In this document: positions 43,401 to 51,756 of the stretch, in pieces | Position numbering within the stretch: position 1 is the first letter of the stretch | Layout: every line of letters starts with the position of its first letter | Source: an uncultured Chitinophagaceae bacterium | Lineage (GTDB): Bacteria > Bacteroidota > Bacteroidia > Chitinophagales > Chitinophagaceae | Direction: 5' to 3' | Assembly: GCA_937958995.1 (NCBI GenBank) | Contig: CALGAP010000008.1 | Coordinates: 62,001 to 126,000 of the forward strand | DNA length: 64,000 bases | The notes under the pieces: model-generated | What the model was told of the DNA's origin: nothing | The model's database searches: none | The model's input: only the letters and a program-made list of their open reading frames with translations | Translations under genes and position numbers: made by a program

Positions 43401-43510
43401 ACAGGATTGCCCTGTTCGTCTGTGACTGTGCCGGTAATAGTGCGATTCTGTGACCACGCGTTACTGAATAGCAACAGCATGGCCGCTACCAGCGGTAGAA
43501 TTTTTCTCAT
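40472..43510 (-). CDS. SusC/RagA-family TonB-dependent outer-membrane transporter
   Basis: Signal peptide 1-20 (MRKILPLVAAMLLLFSNAWS), a carboxypeptidase-regulatory-like domain (about 24-95), and a TonB-box-like EVVVVAYGTQ near 103-112. The plug follows (TGSIATVRATEIEGRPFTSVDKTLQGNVPGLL, with VLKDASAASIYGSRAANGVILVTTKKGK), then a 22-strand barrel of about 780 residues. 1012 aa is typical. There is no N-terminal secretin-like (anti-sigma signalling) extension, so it is not the sigma-regulated subtype. The leader region is 100 bp or more and holds a 14-bp palindrome. Confidence 0.96.
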   Translation of the reverse strand: MRKILPLVAAMLLLFSNAWSQNRTITGTVTDEQGNPVPNASIIIKGTTTGTTSRADGTFTIGVPQGSAVLVISSVGMAEQELTIGTSNSYAVVLKGAANSMQEVVVVAYGTQQKPNVTGSIATVRATEIEGRPFTSVDKTLQGNVPGLLSSSQSGAPGAATGIRIRGTGSINASSEPLWVIDGVIATTGDLTNNTTTANALATLNPDDIESITVLKDASAASIYGSRAANGVILVTTKKGKAGKTRLNFSGEIGQIDIAYKNDKYRPMTTQESMQVMREALIREGYAADEAEADQIITDPLGFGVLHPDVSTDWRDVVTQKGAQNQYNLNISGGNERTSFYASGGIFRQEGTTIATDFKRYNGALSVSHKATDKITFSTSLNLGTSKQSTPAAGGAFANPVLAAHFLLPWYSPYNADGSFKWNDDEGQFPLDGAIFNPLVQAAWNKNTALQTTLRGYVMGEYKILKNLKFTSRYSAEYFNIQEDQYRNPFYGDGEAAGGDGFAVYRKIFNYTWSNFADYHFDILRDQDLYADVKVGFEAQENKQYLLQVGAQGFPGNLELQYLSSAATPNTASTAPSDFATNSIFSNATLNYKDRYVLTGSFRRDGSSVFGANNRWGNFYSLGATWNITEEAFMQSVDVLSLLKLRASYGENGNANGFGFYSALPVYRYDINYLGLSASRLTNVGFEDLTWEKNKVFNVGLDFGLFNGRLNGTVELYDRKTSGLLFTVVPSPTAGVPNILQNIGSVSNKGVEVMLSGKVIDTRDFSWELRFNFAHNKNRVTELYRDNPVVNGFQRVQVGYDVGTFYMREYAGVDPDNGRAMWWKDADHKETTQNYSQAALIMTGKSSSPKYYGGFGSTLKYMGVSLDFLFAYNFGNYVYSIWDRYQNTEGLYLGLFNQSTSQLRSWKKPGDVTDVPKIEIGNSTNSWNHSTRYLYKGNYIRLRDLQVAYSIPRSVAQKLQVANLSLFVRGSNLVTFATDDRLSADPEAGIDSQNNFDVFIPRTITGGIRIGL

Positions 43511-43957
43511 TGTTATATGATTTTTGAATTTGTGAAAGCGATCAATGAAGTCCGGGTTAACGCTTTCGCCAATATGGACACACCAGGAATGTTAAAGGCT
43601 GCATATTCTTTTAGGGTCAAACGCGACTTTGCAAAGTCATAACTGTGACGCACAACTAATTTTTTGTTCCGCAACAACGTCAAAACTTGTCTTGATTGCG
43701 GGATGAAGAAAAATTTCTTGATTCTGATTTAACAAAACTCGAGTACAAGAGCTAAAAATTGAAAGACAATCACTTTCAAATTTTTTCAAGCAAATTTTGT
43801 GACAGGTTTGAAAATGAAACCTTAAACAAAAAATGAAGTCGCTATAAGAGGTTTTCGGGCTGGCAACAATTTTGCTATCGCCGAATTGGCGAAAAGATTT
43901 TTATCTGCAGAAGAAAAAAATTTTACACACAGATTACAAAACCGAATGCCTGCTTCG
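43511..43957. other. Intergenic region upstream of susC
   Basis: This AT-rich 447 bp lies between the susC start and the end of the RND-like gene on the same strand. The part next to susC is the expected promoter/leader and contains the palindrome at 43625-43638. A small hairpin TCGCC-GAATT-GGCGA is at 43878-43892. I see no gene in it. Confidence 0.6.
43625..43638. promoter_or_regulatory. 14-bp perfect palindrome upstream of susC
   Basis: GACTTTGCAAAGTC is a perfect dyad 115 bp before the susC ATG and could be an operator for a dimeric regulator. It also contains CTTTG on both strands, resembling degenerate -7 boxes, so chance or promoter overlap is possible. Confidence 0.4.
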
Positions 43958-46303
43958 TCATTTTTTCAGACTTAACAGTAACACCGGCAACAACACCAGG
44001 TTAGTCAAAGTGGCTAATACCAGCGTTAAAGAAGTTAGCCAGCCCAACGCCTGCGTGCCGCCAAATCCAGAAAAACAAAAGATAACAAAGCCGGCTATCA
44101 GCACCAGCGAAGTATAAATGATGCTGATGCCTGTCTTGTGAATGGTTTCAATAACTGTTTCGCCCGCGCTTTTCTTACCCAGCGTCAGCTCCTGCTTATA
44201 GTTTACCAGGAAGCGGATGGTTACATCAATGGCAATTCCCAATGCCACGCTGAAAATCAAAACCGTGCTTGGTTTAATAGCCACGCCTGTCCACCCCATA
44301 ACACCGGCCGTAATAATAAGTGGTATCACGTTTGGCACCAGCGAACAAATGAGTATTTTCAGTGACCGGAATAGGTAAAGCATACAAAGCGCGATAAGCA
44401 GGAAAGCCCAGAACAGACTTTCTTTAAGACCATTGATAATGAAAGCGCTTCCTTCCAAAAACGTAATGCTCGTGCCGGTAAACTCCACATGATAGCGCGC
44501 AGTATCGAAAAGCTGGTCGCTGCGCTGCGAAATATCATCAATCAGTTCGGGCATGCGTTTACTACCCACATCTGCCATATTTACGCTGATACGCGTCTTT
44601 TGGCTGTTGCTGTCCATGAACGAACGCACAATGCGCGTGAAATTATTCTGCTTAGCACCATCACTCCCATCACCGCGCATGTTAAGATACTGCTGCAGAA
44701 AACTGATATCAAAAGCATTAGGCAGTCCGTAAGTGGCGCTGTCGCCATTATAATAGGCCTGTCGCGCAAACTTCAAACCCTCTACGATCGACAGGGGCCG
44801 CGCAAACTCAGGTTTTGTAGTAATGTATTCCGAGAGCGAGTCTATTTTCGCAAAAGTCTGCAGGGGATTGATGCGCAATCCATATTTCCTTTTGGTATCC
44901 ACCACAATTTCGAGTGGCATTACGCCCGTGAAATGTTTTTCAAAAAATTTCAGGTCGGTATAAATGCGGTCGGTCTTGGGCAGGTCGTCCACAATGTAAC
45001 CTTCGCTGCGCAACCTGAACATGCCCGCTACGGCCACCAGTACCATCACAGTTGTCACGGTGTATATCAGCTTGCGATGGTGCAGCGACCATACCTCCAG
45101 TTGGTCGAGTACGGCCAGCATCCAGCGATTTTCCAGGTAGCGGGTATGACGCTCTTTGGGCGCGGGCAGCAGGCTGAGAACGGCGGGTATAAAGATCAGG
45201 GAGATAAAAAACAGCGCAATGATGCTGATACCGGCCACTACGCCAAATTCCTTTAACACCGCACTGCGGGTGAGACCAAACACGGCAAAACCGATGGCAG
45301 CGGTAATGTTGCAAAACAGCGTTACAATGCCCATACGGCTGATCATCTCCGTGAGTGCAGCAATTTTCCGGTTGCCTTCAAAACCGGGTTGTGCGCTTAC
45401 AGAATTGAACGCCGTATGGTATTTATTCAAAAAGTAAATGCAGTTGGGTATGCCGATCACCACAATCAGTGGCGGTATCAAACCGTTCAATATGGTGATG
45501 CGGTAGCCAAACAGGTTCATGGTGCCCAGGCTCCATATCACGCCTATCAGCACCACAACAAGCGAAAGGGCGGTGGCGCCAAAGCTGCGGAAGAAAAGCC
45601 ATAAGATCAGTGCAGATAACAGGAACGAGCCCAACAGGAACCATTCCATCTCTGCCGCAATCTTGGTAGCCATATTGGTACGGATCAGCGGCAGACCGCT
45701 GTAATGCATCTCGAGCGAATTTTTCTTACCAAACTCATCCCATACATCAAGTATTTCTTTCACCACGCGGTTACGCTCCTTCGAGTTCATCACATCTTTA
45801 TTGATGCGCATACCCGCCAGCCAGGTCGAGGTTTCCGGATTGTATAGCAGTCCGCGGTAAAACGGCAGGCTGAAAAATACCTGCCTGCTGCTGTCGAGCT
45901 CTGCCTGCGTCAGCGGTCCTTCAGGAAACACGGGCACGGCCAGTAGTTTCTCTTCATTGGGTGCCCGCACCAGGTTGGTAGCTTCCGGGATGCTCAGTAT
46001 ATCTTCCACCCCCGCTATTTCTTTTACCTTCCTTATATGAGCGGCATATTCGTTGAATAATTCGGCCGTAAAGAGTTTATCTGTTTGTATACCCACCACC
46101 AGCAGGTTGCCGTCTTCGCCAAACTGTTTGCGAAAAGCCTGGTAACTCTGGTATTTGGGGTTATCGTCGGGTATGGCTTTGGTGAACTCATAGCTCATCT
46201 TTACGCCAGACGCCTGGTAAGCCATAAAAGCGGTGCTGGCCAATAAAACGAATAAGAGAATCCATTTGAAGCGTATAATAAACCGGGCAACACTTTCCCA
46301 CAT
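43958..46303 (-). CDS. RND-superfamily / MMPL-type membrane protein
   Basis: Twelve membrane segments in two repeats: one helix near residue 10-30, then a periplasmic loop (about 35-205), five helices (about 210-380), and the same again in the second half (loop about 425-620, helices about 625-770). Motifs include PDDNPKYQSYQAFRKQFGEDGNLLVVGIQT and the GIAIDVTIRFLVNYKQ helix characteristic of MMPL/patched-type RND. 781 aa from the ATG at 46303; a longer non-ATG start is unlikely. Probable proton-driven lipid or hopanoid exporter; no membrane-fusion partner nearby. Divergent from porZ. Confidence 0.85.
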   Translation of the reverse strand: MWESVARFIIRFKWILLFVLLASTAFMAYQASGVKMSYEFTKAIPDDNPKYQSYQAFRKQFGEDGNLLVVGIQTDKLFTAELFNEYAAHIRKVKEIAGVEDILSIPEATNLVRAPNEEKLLAVPVFPEGPLTQAELDSSRQVFFSLPFYRGLLYNPETSTWLAGMRINKDVMNSKERNRVVKEILDVWDEFGKKNSLEMHYSGLPLIRTNMATKIAAEMEWFLLGSFLLSALILWLFFRSFGATALSLVVVLIGVIWSLGTMNLFGYRITILNGLIPPLIVVIGIPNCIYFLNKYHTAFNSVSAQPGFEGNRKIAALTEMISRMGIVTLFCNITAAIGFAVFGLTRSAVLKEFGVVAGISIIALFFISLIFIPAVLSLLPAPKERHTRYLENRWMLAVLDQLEVWSLHHRKLIYTVTTVMVLVAVAGMFRLRSEGYIVDDLPKTDRIYTDLKFFEKHFTGVMPLEIVVDTKRKYGLRINPLQTFAKIDSLSEYITTKPEFARPLSIVEGLKFARQAYYNGDSATYGLPNAFDISFLQQYLNMRGDGSDGAKQNNFTRIVRSFMDSNSQKTRISVNMADVGSKRMPELIDDISQRSDQLFDTARYHVEFTGTSITFLEGSAFIINGLKESLFWAFLLIALCMLYLFRSLKILICSLVPNVIPLIITAGVMGWTGVAIKPSTVLIFSVALGIAIDVTIRFLVNYKQELTLGKKSAGETVIETIHKTGISIIYTSLVLIAGFVIFCFSGFGGTQALGWLTSLTLVLATLTNLVLLPVLLLSLKK

Positions 46304-46348
46304 GGGTATCAGTAGATTAGTTGAAGTTAATAGGTTGACTAAAAGGGA

Positions 46349-46384
46349 CAAAGATAAAGGTTGACGGGGTAACCTTTATCTTTG
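46349..46384. promoter_or_regulatory. Palindromic divergent promoter: back-to-back -7 boxes
   Basis: CAAAGATAAAGGTT (46349-46362) and AACCTTTATCTTTG (46371-46384) are perfect 14-bp inverted arms around GACGGGGT. Each outer 8-mer is a consensus -7 box: TATCTTTG on plus (46377-46384) facing porZ, and TATCTTTG on minus (46356-46349) facing the RND-like gene 45 nt away. The plus box ends 5 nt before the porZ ATG, so porZ mRNA may be leaderless. Confidence 0.6.
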
Positions 46385-46389
46385 ATGCC

Positions 46390-48672
46390 ATGCATATCCG
46401 CATCATCGCTCTCCTGCTGGCCCCGCTCCTTTGCCGGGGACAAATACAGCCTGTAGGGCAATGGAGAGAACACCTGCCCTGGCATTCAGCCATACAGGTA
46501 ACGTATACGGCCGGCCAGGTATGGGCAGCCACCCCCTATAGCATTTTTTCCGTTGACCCCGACGAGAACAGCGTGACCCGTTTCACCAAGATCAGCGGTC
46601 TTACCGAAACCGGCATCAGCGCCATGGCCGCCGACCAGGTAAGCGGGAAATTGGTAATTGCTTATTCCAACAGCAACGTAGATGTTTTCAATGACGGAAG
46701 CGTAGTGAACATTAACGCTGTCAAAAACTCCACCATCACAGGGGATAAAACCATCTACTCCATTTTCATACATAACGGCTCGGCTTATCTGTGCACCGGC
46801 CTCGGCATAGTGGTGATTGATTTGGAGAAACACCAGGTAAAAGATACTTATATCATCGGTACAGGCGGCGAAAAAGTAAGAGTGAACGCGATCACTCATA
46901 ATGATGGCTTTTTTTATGCCGCCACCGAAGAGGGCGTGAAAAGGGCAACCGCCATCAACACCAATCTCGCCGATTTTCGCAACTGGCAGGCGGTAGCCGA
47001 TGGACTAACGGAAGGGCCTGTACAATCCGTGGCAGCAGTTCAAAACACTGTGTTTGCTCTAAAAAACGATTCGCTGTTCAGGCTGAATCAAACCAACTGG
47101 GAATTTTTATACGAGGATGGATGGCATATAAAAAACATCACGGTTTCCGGCGACAGGCTGTTGCTGAGCGAAACGCAGAATGCTTCGGGTCGCGTTATTG
47201 TGCTGAGCACCTCGGGTGTAGTGAGCAATACATTGCAGCAGCCCGCTTATATCAAGGCACCTTCGCAGGCTATTTTTTTTGAAAATGAATACTGGATTGC
47301 CGATAGCCTGGCTGGACTTACAAAATTCACCGGCATTTCATACCAGAGTTATATCCCCAATTCTCCACCCTCCATTGCAGCCGGCACTATGGATGCTTAT
47401 AACAAAAAAGTGTATGCAGCCGCCGGTGCCGTCAACAGCAATTGGGAACCCACGGGTAATAAAAATGGATTATACCTCTTTGCGGAAAATGAATGGGGTT
47501 TCTTGAATGCATTCACGCATCCGCCATTCGATTCCTTACCTGATATTGTCACCGTACTGGCCGACCCCGTGAATGAAAGTATATGGGCAGGTTCCTTCGG
47601 CGGGGGACTGATCAATATCCGCAATGGCAACGAGATCCTTATTTACAAACAAAACTCACCCCTGCAACCCGCGTATTTTGATGCAGGCAGTTATCGCGTA
47701 GGCGGTCTTGCCCGCGATGCGGAGCAACAGATTTGGGTGGCCAACTATGCGGCTAATACAGAATTGCATGTTATTAAGCAAGACGGCGCTTGGACTTCTT
47801 TCACCATTCCCTTTCCCCTGCCTGACCGAGCCGTATCGCAAATTGTGATTGATGATGTGAACCAGAAATGGATTGTGTCTCCCAAAGGCGGCGGACTGGT
47901 TTGCTTTAATCATGGCGAATCGGTTACCAACACCGCCGATGATCAGTGGAAATGGTACAGGGCGGGCGCGGGCGATGGCAATCTGCCCGATAATAACGTG
48001 TTGTGCATTGCCAAAGACAAAAGTAATTTCATTTGGGTAGGCACTGCGCGCGGCATCGGCATCATCTATTGCCCGCAGGATGCTTTTTCACCCAATGGTT
48101 GCGAAGCCGTATTGCCCGTGGTGCAGCAGGATAATTTTGCCGGCTATCTTTTCCGCGACGAGCAGGTGCAGGCCATAGCAGTGGATGGCGCCGACCGCAA
48201 ATGGATTGGTACCAAAAACGGCGTATGGCTGATCAGCGCCGATGGCGAAAAAACCATTCTTCACTTCACCGCAGAAAACAGTCCGCTGCCCGATAATGAT
48301 GTCAGGCAGATTGTGATCGAAGGGCAGAGCGGCGAAGTATTTTTTGCCACAGCAAAAGGAATCGTGTCTTACCGCAGCGATGCCACCGAAGGCAGCAGCA
48401 CCAATAGCAATGTGCTTGTCTTTCCCAATCCCGTGCCACCAGGTTATAATGGCACCATCGCCATTCGGGGTGTGGCTAATAATGCCATTGTAAAGATCAC
48501 CGAAATGGATGGCAGGCTTATTTACCAGACGCGCGCTTTGGGCGGACAAGCTACCTGGAATGGCAAAGATTATAAGGGCCGCACCATCAGCAGCGGTGTG
48601 TACCTGGTGCTGGTGAGTGATGATAGCAGGCGGGAAAACCTTGTCACCAAAATTGTGTTTATTAATAAATAA
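46390..48672 (+). CDS. porZ: Type IX secretion system PorZ-like beta-propeller protein
   Basis: Signal peptide MHIRIIALLLAPLLCRG, then GQIQPVGQWREHLPWHSAIQV and a two-component-regulator-like propeller (repeats such as VWAATPYSIFSV, VYLCTGLGIVVIDL, IWVGTARGIGIIY, KWIGTKNGVWLIS). The last ~80 residues are a type A T9SS C-terminal domain (VFPNPVPPGYNGTIAIRG...GRTISSGVYLVLV). This order fits PorZ, a T9SS surface component that itself carries a CTD. 760 aa. recO follows 2 nt after its stop. A general two-propeller sensor-like exported protein is the alternative. Confidence 0.85.
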   Translation: MHIRIIALLLAPLLCRGQIQPVGQWREHLPWHSAIQVTYTAGQVWAATPYSIFSVDPDENSVTRFTKISGLTETGISAMAADQVSGKLVIAYSNSNVDVFNDGSVVNINAVKNSTITGDKTIYSIFIHNGSAYLCTGLGIVVIDLEKHQVKDTYIIGTGGEKVRVNAITHNDGFFYAATEEGVKRATAINTNLADFRNWQAVADGLTEGPVQSVAAVQNTVFALKNDSLFRLNQTNWEFLYEDGWHIKNITVSGDRLLLSETQNASGRVIVLSTSGVVSNTLQQPAYIKAPSQAIFFENEYWIADSLAGLTKFTGISYQSYIPNSPPSIAAGTMDAYNKKVYAAAGAVNSNWEPTGNKNGLYLFAENEWGFLNAFTHPPFDSLPDIVTVLADPVNESIWAGSFGGGLINIRNGNEILIYKQNSPLQPAYFDAGSYRVGGLARDAEQQIWVANYAANTELHVIKQDGAWTSFTIPFPLPDRAVSQIVIDDVNQKWIVSPKGGGLVCFNHGESVTNTADDQWKWYRAGAGDGNLPDNNVLCIAKDKSNFIWVGTARGIGIIYCPQDAFSPNGCEAVLPVVQQDNFAGYLFRDEQVQAIAVDGADRKWIGTKNGVWLISADGEKTILHFTAENSPLPDNDVRQIVIEGQSGEVFFATAKGIVSYRSDATEGSSTNSNVLVFPNPVPPGYNGTIAIRGVANNAIVKITEMDGRLIYQTRALGGQATWNGKDYKGRTISSGVYLVLVSDDSRRENLVTKIVFINK

Positions 48673-48674
48673 CT

Positions 48675-49418
48675 GTGACGCTTCATAAGACAAAAGGCAT
48701 TGTACTACGCACCGTAAAATATGGCGATACCAGCGTCATCGTTACCATATTTACCGAGCTCTTCGGTATCCAATCCTATATCGTCAACGGTGTAAGAAGC
48801 AGCTCGAAAAAAACTGCGGGCAAGTCCAACCTTTTTCAACCCGCAGCTTTACTGGAACTGGTCGTTTATCATAACGAGTTAAAAAACATCCAGCGCATCC
48901 GCGAATACAAATGGGCATTTCTCTACCGTCATATTTTTTTCGATATTATCAAAAATGCGGTGGCACTGTTTATGGTGGAGCTGTTACAAAAAACGCTGAA
49001 GCAGCCCGAGAACAATCCCGAACTCTTCTATTTCATCGAAGATGCTTTTATGCATCTCGACGAAGCCAGCGACCAGGTGCTTGCTAATTTTCCTTTATAC
49101 TTCGCCCTTCACCTCGCGGGCTTCTACGGCTTTCAATTCAGCGACCGTTATTCAGAGAAAAACTCCTTTCTCGATCTGCAGGAAGGGCAATTTGTTGCCG
49201 AGCGGCCATTGCATAGTTTTTACCTGCAGGAACCCTACAGCCATATCACCTCCCAACTTTTAAAAGCGATGCAGCCCCACGAGTTAAACGAAATAAAACT
49301 GAATCACGAAACGAGAAGGATCTTGCTGCAGGCCTACCAGACCTTTTATGCCTTGCATATCCAGGACTTTGGAAATATGAAGACGCTGCCGGTGCTGCAG
49401 GAAGTGATAGGAGACTGA
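48675..49418 (+). CDS. recO: DNA repair protein RecO
   Basis: RecF-pathway mediator that loads RecA and anneals strands. The N-terminal OB-fold KTKGIVLRTVKYGDTSVIVTIFTELFGIQSYIVNGVRS is diagnostic and a helical C-terminal domain follows. 247 aa; the zinc cysteines of some RecO are absent, as in other Bacteroidota. Start is a GTG 2 nt after the porZ stop, so probably co-transcribed. The stop TGA lies within a GACTGAAGA repeat (49411-49450). Confidence 0.93.
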   Translation: MTLHKTKGIVLRTVKYGDTSVIVTIFTELFGIQSYIVNGVRSSSKKTAGKSNLFQPAALLELVVYHNELKNIQRIREYKWAFLYRHIFFDIIKNAVALFMVELLQKTLKQPENNPELFYFIEDAFMHLDEASDQVLANFPLYFALHLAGFYGFQFSDRYSEKNSFLDLQEGQFVAERPLHSFYLQEPYSHITSQLLKAMQPHELNEIKLNHETRRILLQAYQTFYALHIQDFGNMKTLPVLQEVIGD

Positions 49419-49450
49419 AGATGGAATATTGAATTTGAATTTGAACGAGG
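49411..49450 (+). repeat. GACTGAAGA-type dispersed repeat at the recO stop codon
   Basis: GAGACTGAAGATGGAATATTG shares GACTGAAGA and the GGAA that follows with the arm of the 14595-14770 element, then diverges. The recO TGA (49416-49418) lies within it. Confidence 0.5.
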
Positions 49451-49471
49451 AATTCCGCTTACTTCATCATC

Positions 49472-50641
49472 TTACACCAGCCTCTTCACCGATTCCAGGT
49501 CATTACCTACTAACACAATGCCGGGCTGCCTTCCTTTTTCAAAACTGCCTAAGTAGTTGTCGATGTCTAATGCGCGCGCGCCGTTTACTGTGGCCCATTG
49601 TAATAATTCATAAATGGGGATGTGGGGGAAATGTTCGTGAAGAGTTTTTAGTTCAGCTACTATGCTAAGCTGGTGATTGCTCGCCAGGCTGTCAGTACCA
49701 ATTACCAGTGGCAATTGCAGGCGGCGCAGCATGTCAACGTCAGGGAGTTTGTTGCCGATGTACAGGTTGGCATTGGGACAAAGGCAGAAAAAGAATTTCA
49801 TTTTGCTATACCTTTCTTCCATCAGCAGCAGCACATCATCTTCGGCGGTATATGCATTGTGAACGAGAATTACGGATTGATTGGGTAAGAAGTGATTGAC
49901 GCAATGCCGCAGGCTGCTGCCGCCGGGAGCTTTGAAAAATGAAATGTCGATCTGCAATGATTCGTATAGCCGCCTGAAGTCGCCCGTGCCTTTATCAAAA
50001 AACTCTTGCTCTGCCGTGCTTTCCTGGTTGTGCATAGTGAGCAGTTGGTTGCCGGGGAAATGCGTGATCAGTTCAAACAATTTGGGCGACACGGAATAGG
50101 GCGCATGCGGCACAATGGAGTTGTAGGCTATCGGCATGGAACTGAGCGAGGCAAAATATTCAAACACCTTCACGCTGTCTGCAAAGCGCTTTTCAGCTAC
50201 AGCCTCCACAAACCCCATCGACTCAATGAAATTATGATAGTACATTCTGCCCTCTTGCTTCTTCTTTACAGTAAGCGGGGTATTGCAGATATCGCCAACG
50301 GCTACTATACCATTTTGCAGCATGGATTGTTCAGCATCGGCAATGGCCTGGAAAACCTCTTCGGGGGAAATGATTCGTTTGGTCATTACGCCCAGCAGAA
50401 AATCGATCATACCGGTTTTTTCGGGTATCAGTCCTTTGAGATGGCTTAGCTCAAGATGGCAATGGCAGTTAATGAATGCCGGGCTCAGAATTCCTTCCAA
50501 CGACTGCACATCGTCGCCCGCTTCTGTAAGGGGCACAATATCTTCAATTTTGCCTTGCTTCGTGGCTATCAATACATGCTGGTCATCCAGCCATTGACTG
50601 CCCGTAAACAGATGATCGGCGCGAAACTTTCTATAACTCAT
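49472..50641 (-). CDS. Amidohydrolase (cytosine/adenosine deaminase-like superfamily)
   Basis: Metal-dependent deaminase. Seen are the HxH pair in FINCHCHLELSHLKG (about residue 65), PHAPYSVSPKLFELI with the third His, HNQES with the acid two residues after the next His (HxxE), and the metal Asp in GTDSLASN. This pattern covers ATZ/TRZ, MtaD and aminodeoxyfutalosine deaminases; the last would serve menaquinone synthesis, but no mqn gene is nearby, so the substrate is unknown. 389 aa from ATG at 50641 rather than an upstream TTG. Divergent from prfA, convergent with recO. Confidence 0.85.
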   Translation of the reverse strand: MSYRKFRADHLFTGSQWLDDQHVLIATKQGKIEDIVPLTEAGDDVQSLEGILSPAFINCHCHLELSHLKGLIPEKTGMIDFLLGVMTKRIISPEEVFQAIADAEQSMLQNGIVAVGDICNTPLTVKKKQEGRMYYHNFIESMGFVEAVAEKRFADSVKVFEYFASLSSMPIAYNSIVPHAPYSVSPKLFELITHFPGNQLLTMHNQESTAEQEFFDKGTGDFRRLYESLQIDISFFKAPGGSSLRHCVNHFLPNQSVILVHNAYTAEDDVLLLMEERYSKMKFFFCLCPNANLYIGNKLPDVDMLRRLQLPLVIGTDSLASNHQLSIVAELKTLHEHFPHIPIYELLQWATVNGARALDIDNYLGSFEKGRQPGIVLVGNDLESVKRLV

Positions 50642-50658
50642 GGAAGCATTGAAAGGAT

Positions 50659-50666
50659 TAACTTTG
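50659..50666 (+). promoter_or_regulatory. -7 box of prfA (TAACTTTG)
   Basis: Exact TAnnTTTG match, 25 nt before the prfA ATG. Confidence 0.45.
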
Positions 50667-50691
50667 CACTCCTTGTAAAAATACAGCAATC

Positions 50692-51756
50692 ATGCTTGAT
50701 AAATTAGAGGCGATACGGGCCCGTTTCCAGGACCTTGGTGTGGCGCTGACAAACCCCGAGATTGTCAACGACAATAAAAAGTTTACTACCATCAGCAAGG
50801 AATACCGCAACCTGGAGAAGATTGTAAAGGTGCACGACGTGTATAAAACCGTGCTTAACGATATTGACAGCTACCGCGAGGCCCTGAAAGGCGACGATGA
50901 GGAACTGCGTGAGCTGGCCAAGGAGGAACTGCCCGCTTTGGAAGAAAAGAAGGAAAAGCTGGAAGCCGAGATCAGGCAATTGCTGATACCCAAAGACCCG
51001 CAGGACGAAAAGAACGCCATACTGGAAATACGCGCCGGTACCGGTGGTGATGAAGCCAGCCTTTTTGCCGGCGACCTGCTGCGCATGTACCTGCGCTATT
51101 GCGAGCGCAAAGGATGGAAAACAACCATTCTCAGCGAAACCGAAGGCACCGTGGGCGGGTATAAGGAAGTGCAGGTAGAAGTGGTGGGCGACGATGTATA
51201 TGGCACCCTCAAATTTGAAAGTGGTGTTCATCGCGTACAACGCGTGCCCGATACCGAGGCTTCGGGCCGCGTGCATACTTCCGCAGCTACCGTGGCCGTA
51301 ATGCCCGAGGCCGACGAAGTGGACGTAGAAGTGAAGGACTCGGACGTGAAAATGGAAACCGCACGAAGCGGCGGCGCGGGCGGCCAGAACGTAAACAAGG
51401 TAGAAACAAAAGTGATTCTGACTCATATTCCAACCGGCACCGTGGTAATGTGCCAGACAGAACGCACCCAGCTGGCCAACCGTGAGAAGGCCATGCAGAT
51501 GTTACGCACCAAACTATACGAAGAACAGGTGCGCAAACAGGAGGAAGAGATTGCCCGCCATCGCAAAAGCCTGGTTAGTACCGGCGACCGAAGCGCAAAA
51601 ATCCGCACATACAACTATCCACAGGGTCGTATAACCGACCACCGTATCGGAATGACGGTCTACAATCTTGATGAGGTAATGAACGGCGATATCCAGCCCT
51701 TCATCGACGCGCTGCAGTTTGCGGAAAACGCCGAGAAACTCGCCAGGCAAAACTGA
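50692..51756 (+). CDS. prfA: Peptide chain release factor 1
   Basis: Terminates translation at UAA/UAG. Coiled N-terminal domain 1-105, then IRAGTGGDEASLFAGDLLRMY and the PxT-type loop region RVPDTEASGRVHTSAATVAV. The catalytic GGQ lies in RSGGAGGQNVNKVETKV at about residues 229-231, and the TGDRSAKIRTYNYPQGRITDHRI segment follows. 354 aa is normal for RF1. prmC is not adjacent. Confidence 0.96.
   Translation: MLDKLEAIRARFQDLGVALTNPEIVNDNKKFTTISKEYRNLEKIVKVHDVYKTVLNDIDSYREALKGDDEELRELAKEELPALEEKKEKLEAEIRQLLIPKDPQDEKNAILEIRAGTGGDEASLFAGDLLRMYLRYCERKGWKTTILSETEGTVGGYKEVQVEVVGDDVYGTLKFESGVHRVQRVPDTEASGRVHTSAATVAVMPEADEVDVEVKDSDVKMETARSGGAGGQNVNKVETKVILTHIPTGTVVMCQTERTQLANREKAMQMLRTKLYEEQVRKQEEEIARHRKSLVSTGDRSAKIRTYNYPQGRITDHRIGMTVYNLDEVMNGDIQPFIDALQFAENAEKLARQN

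Noticed and set aside
44489..45256. 255-codon plus-strand frame in the RND-type gene
   Set aside because: Antisense to a clear 12-helix membrane protein.
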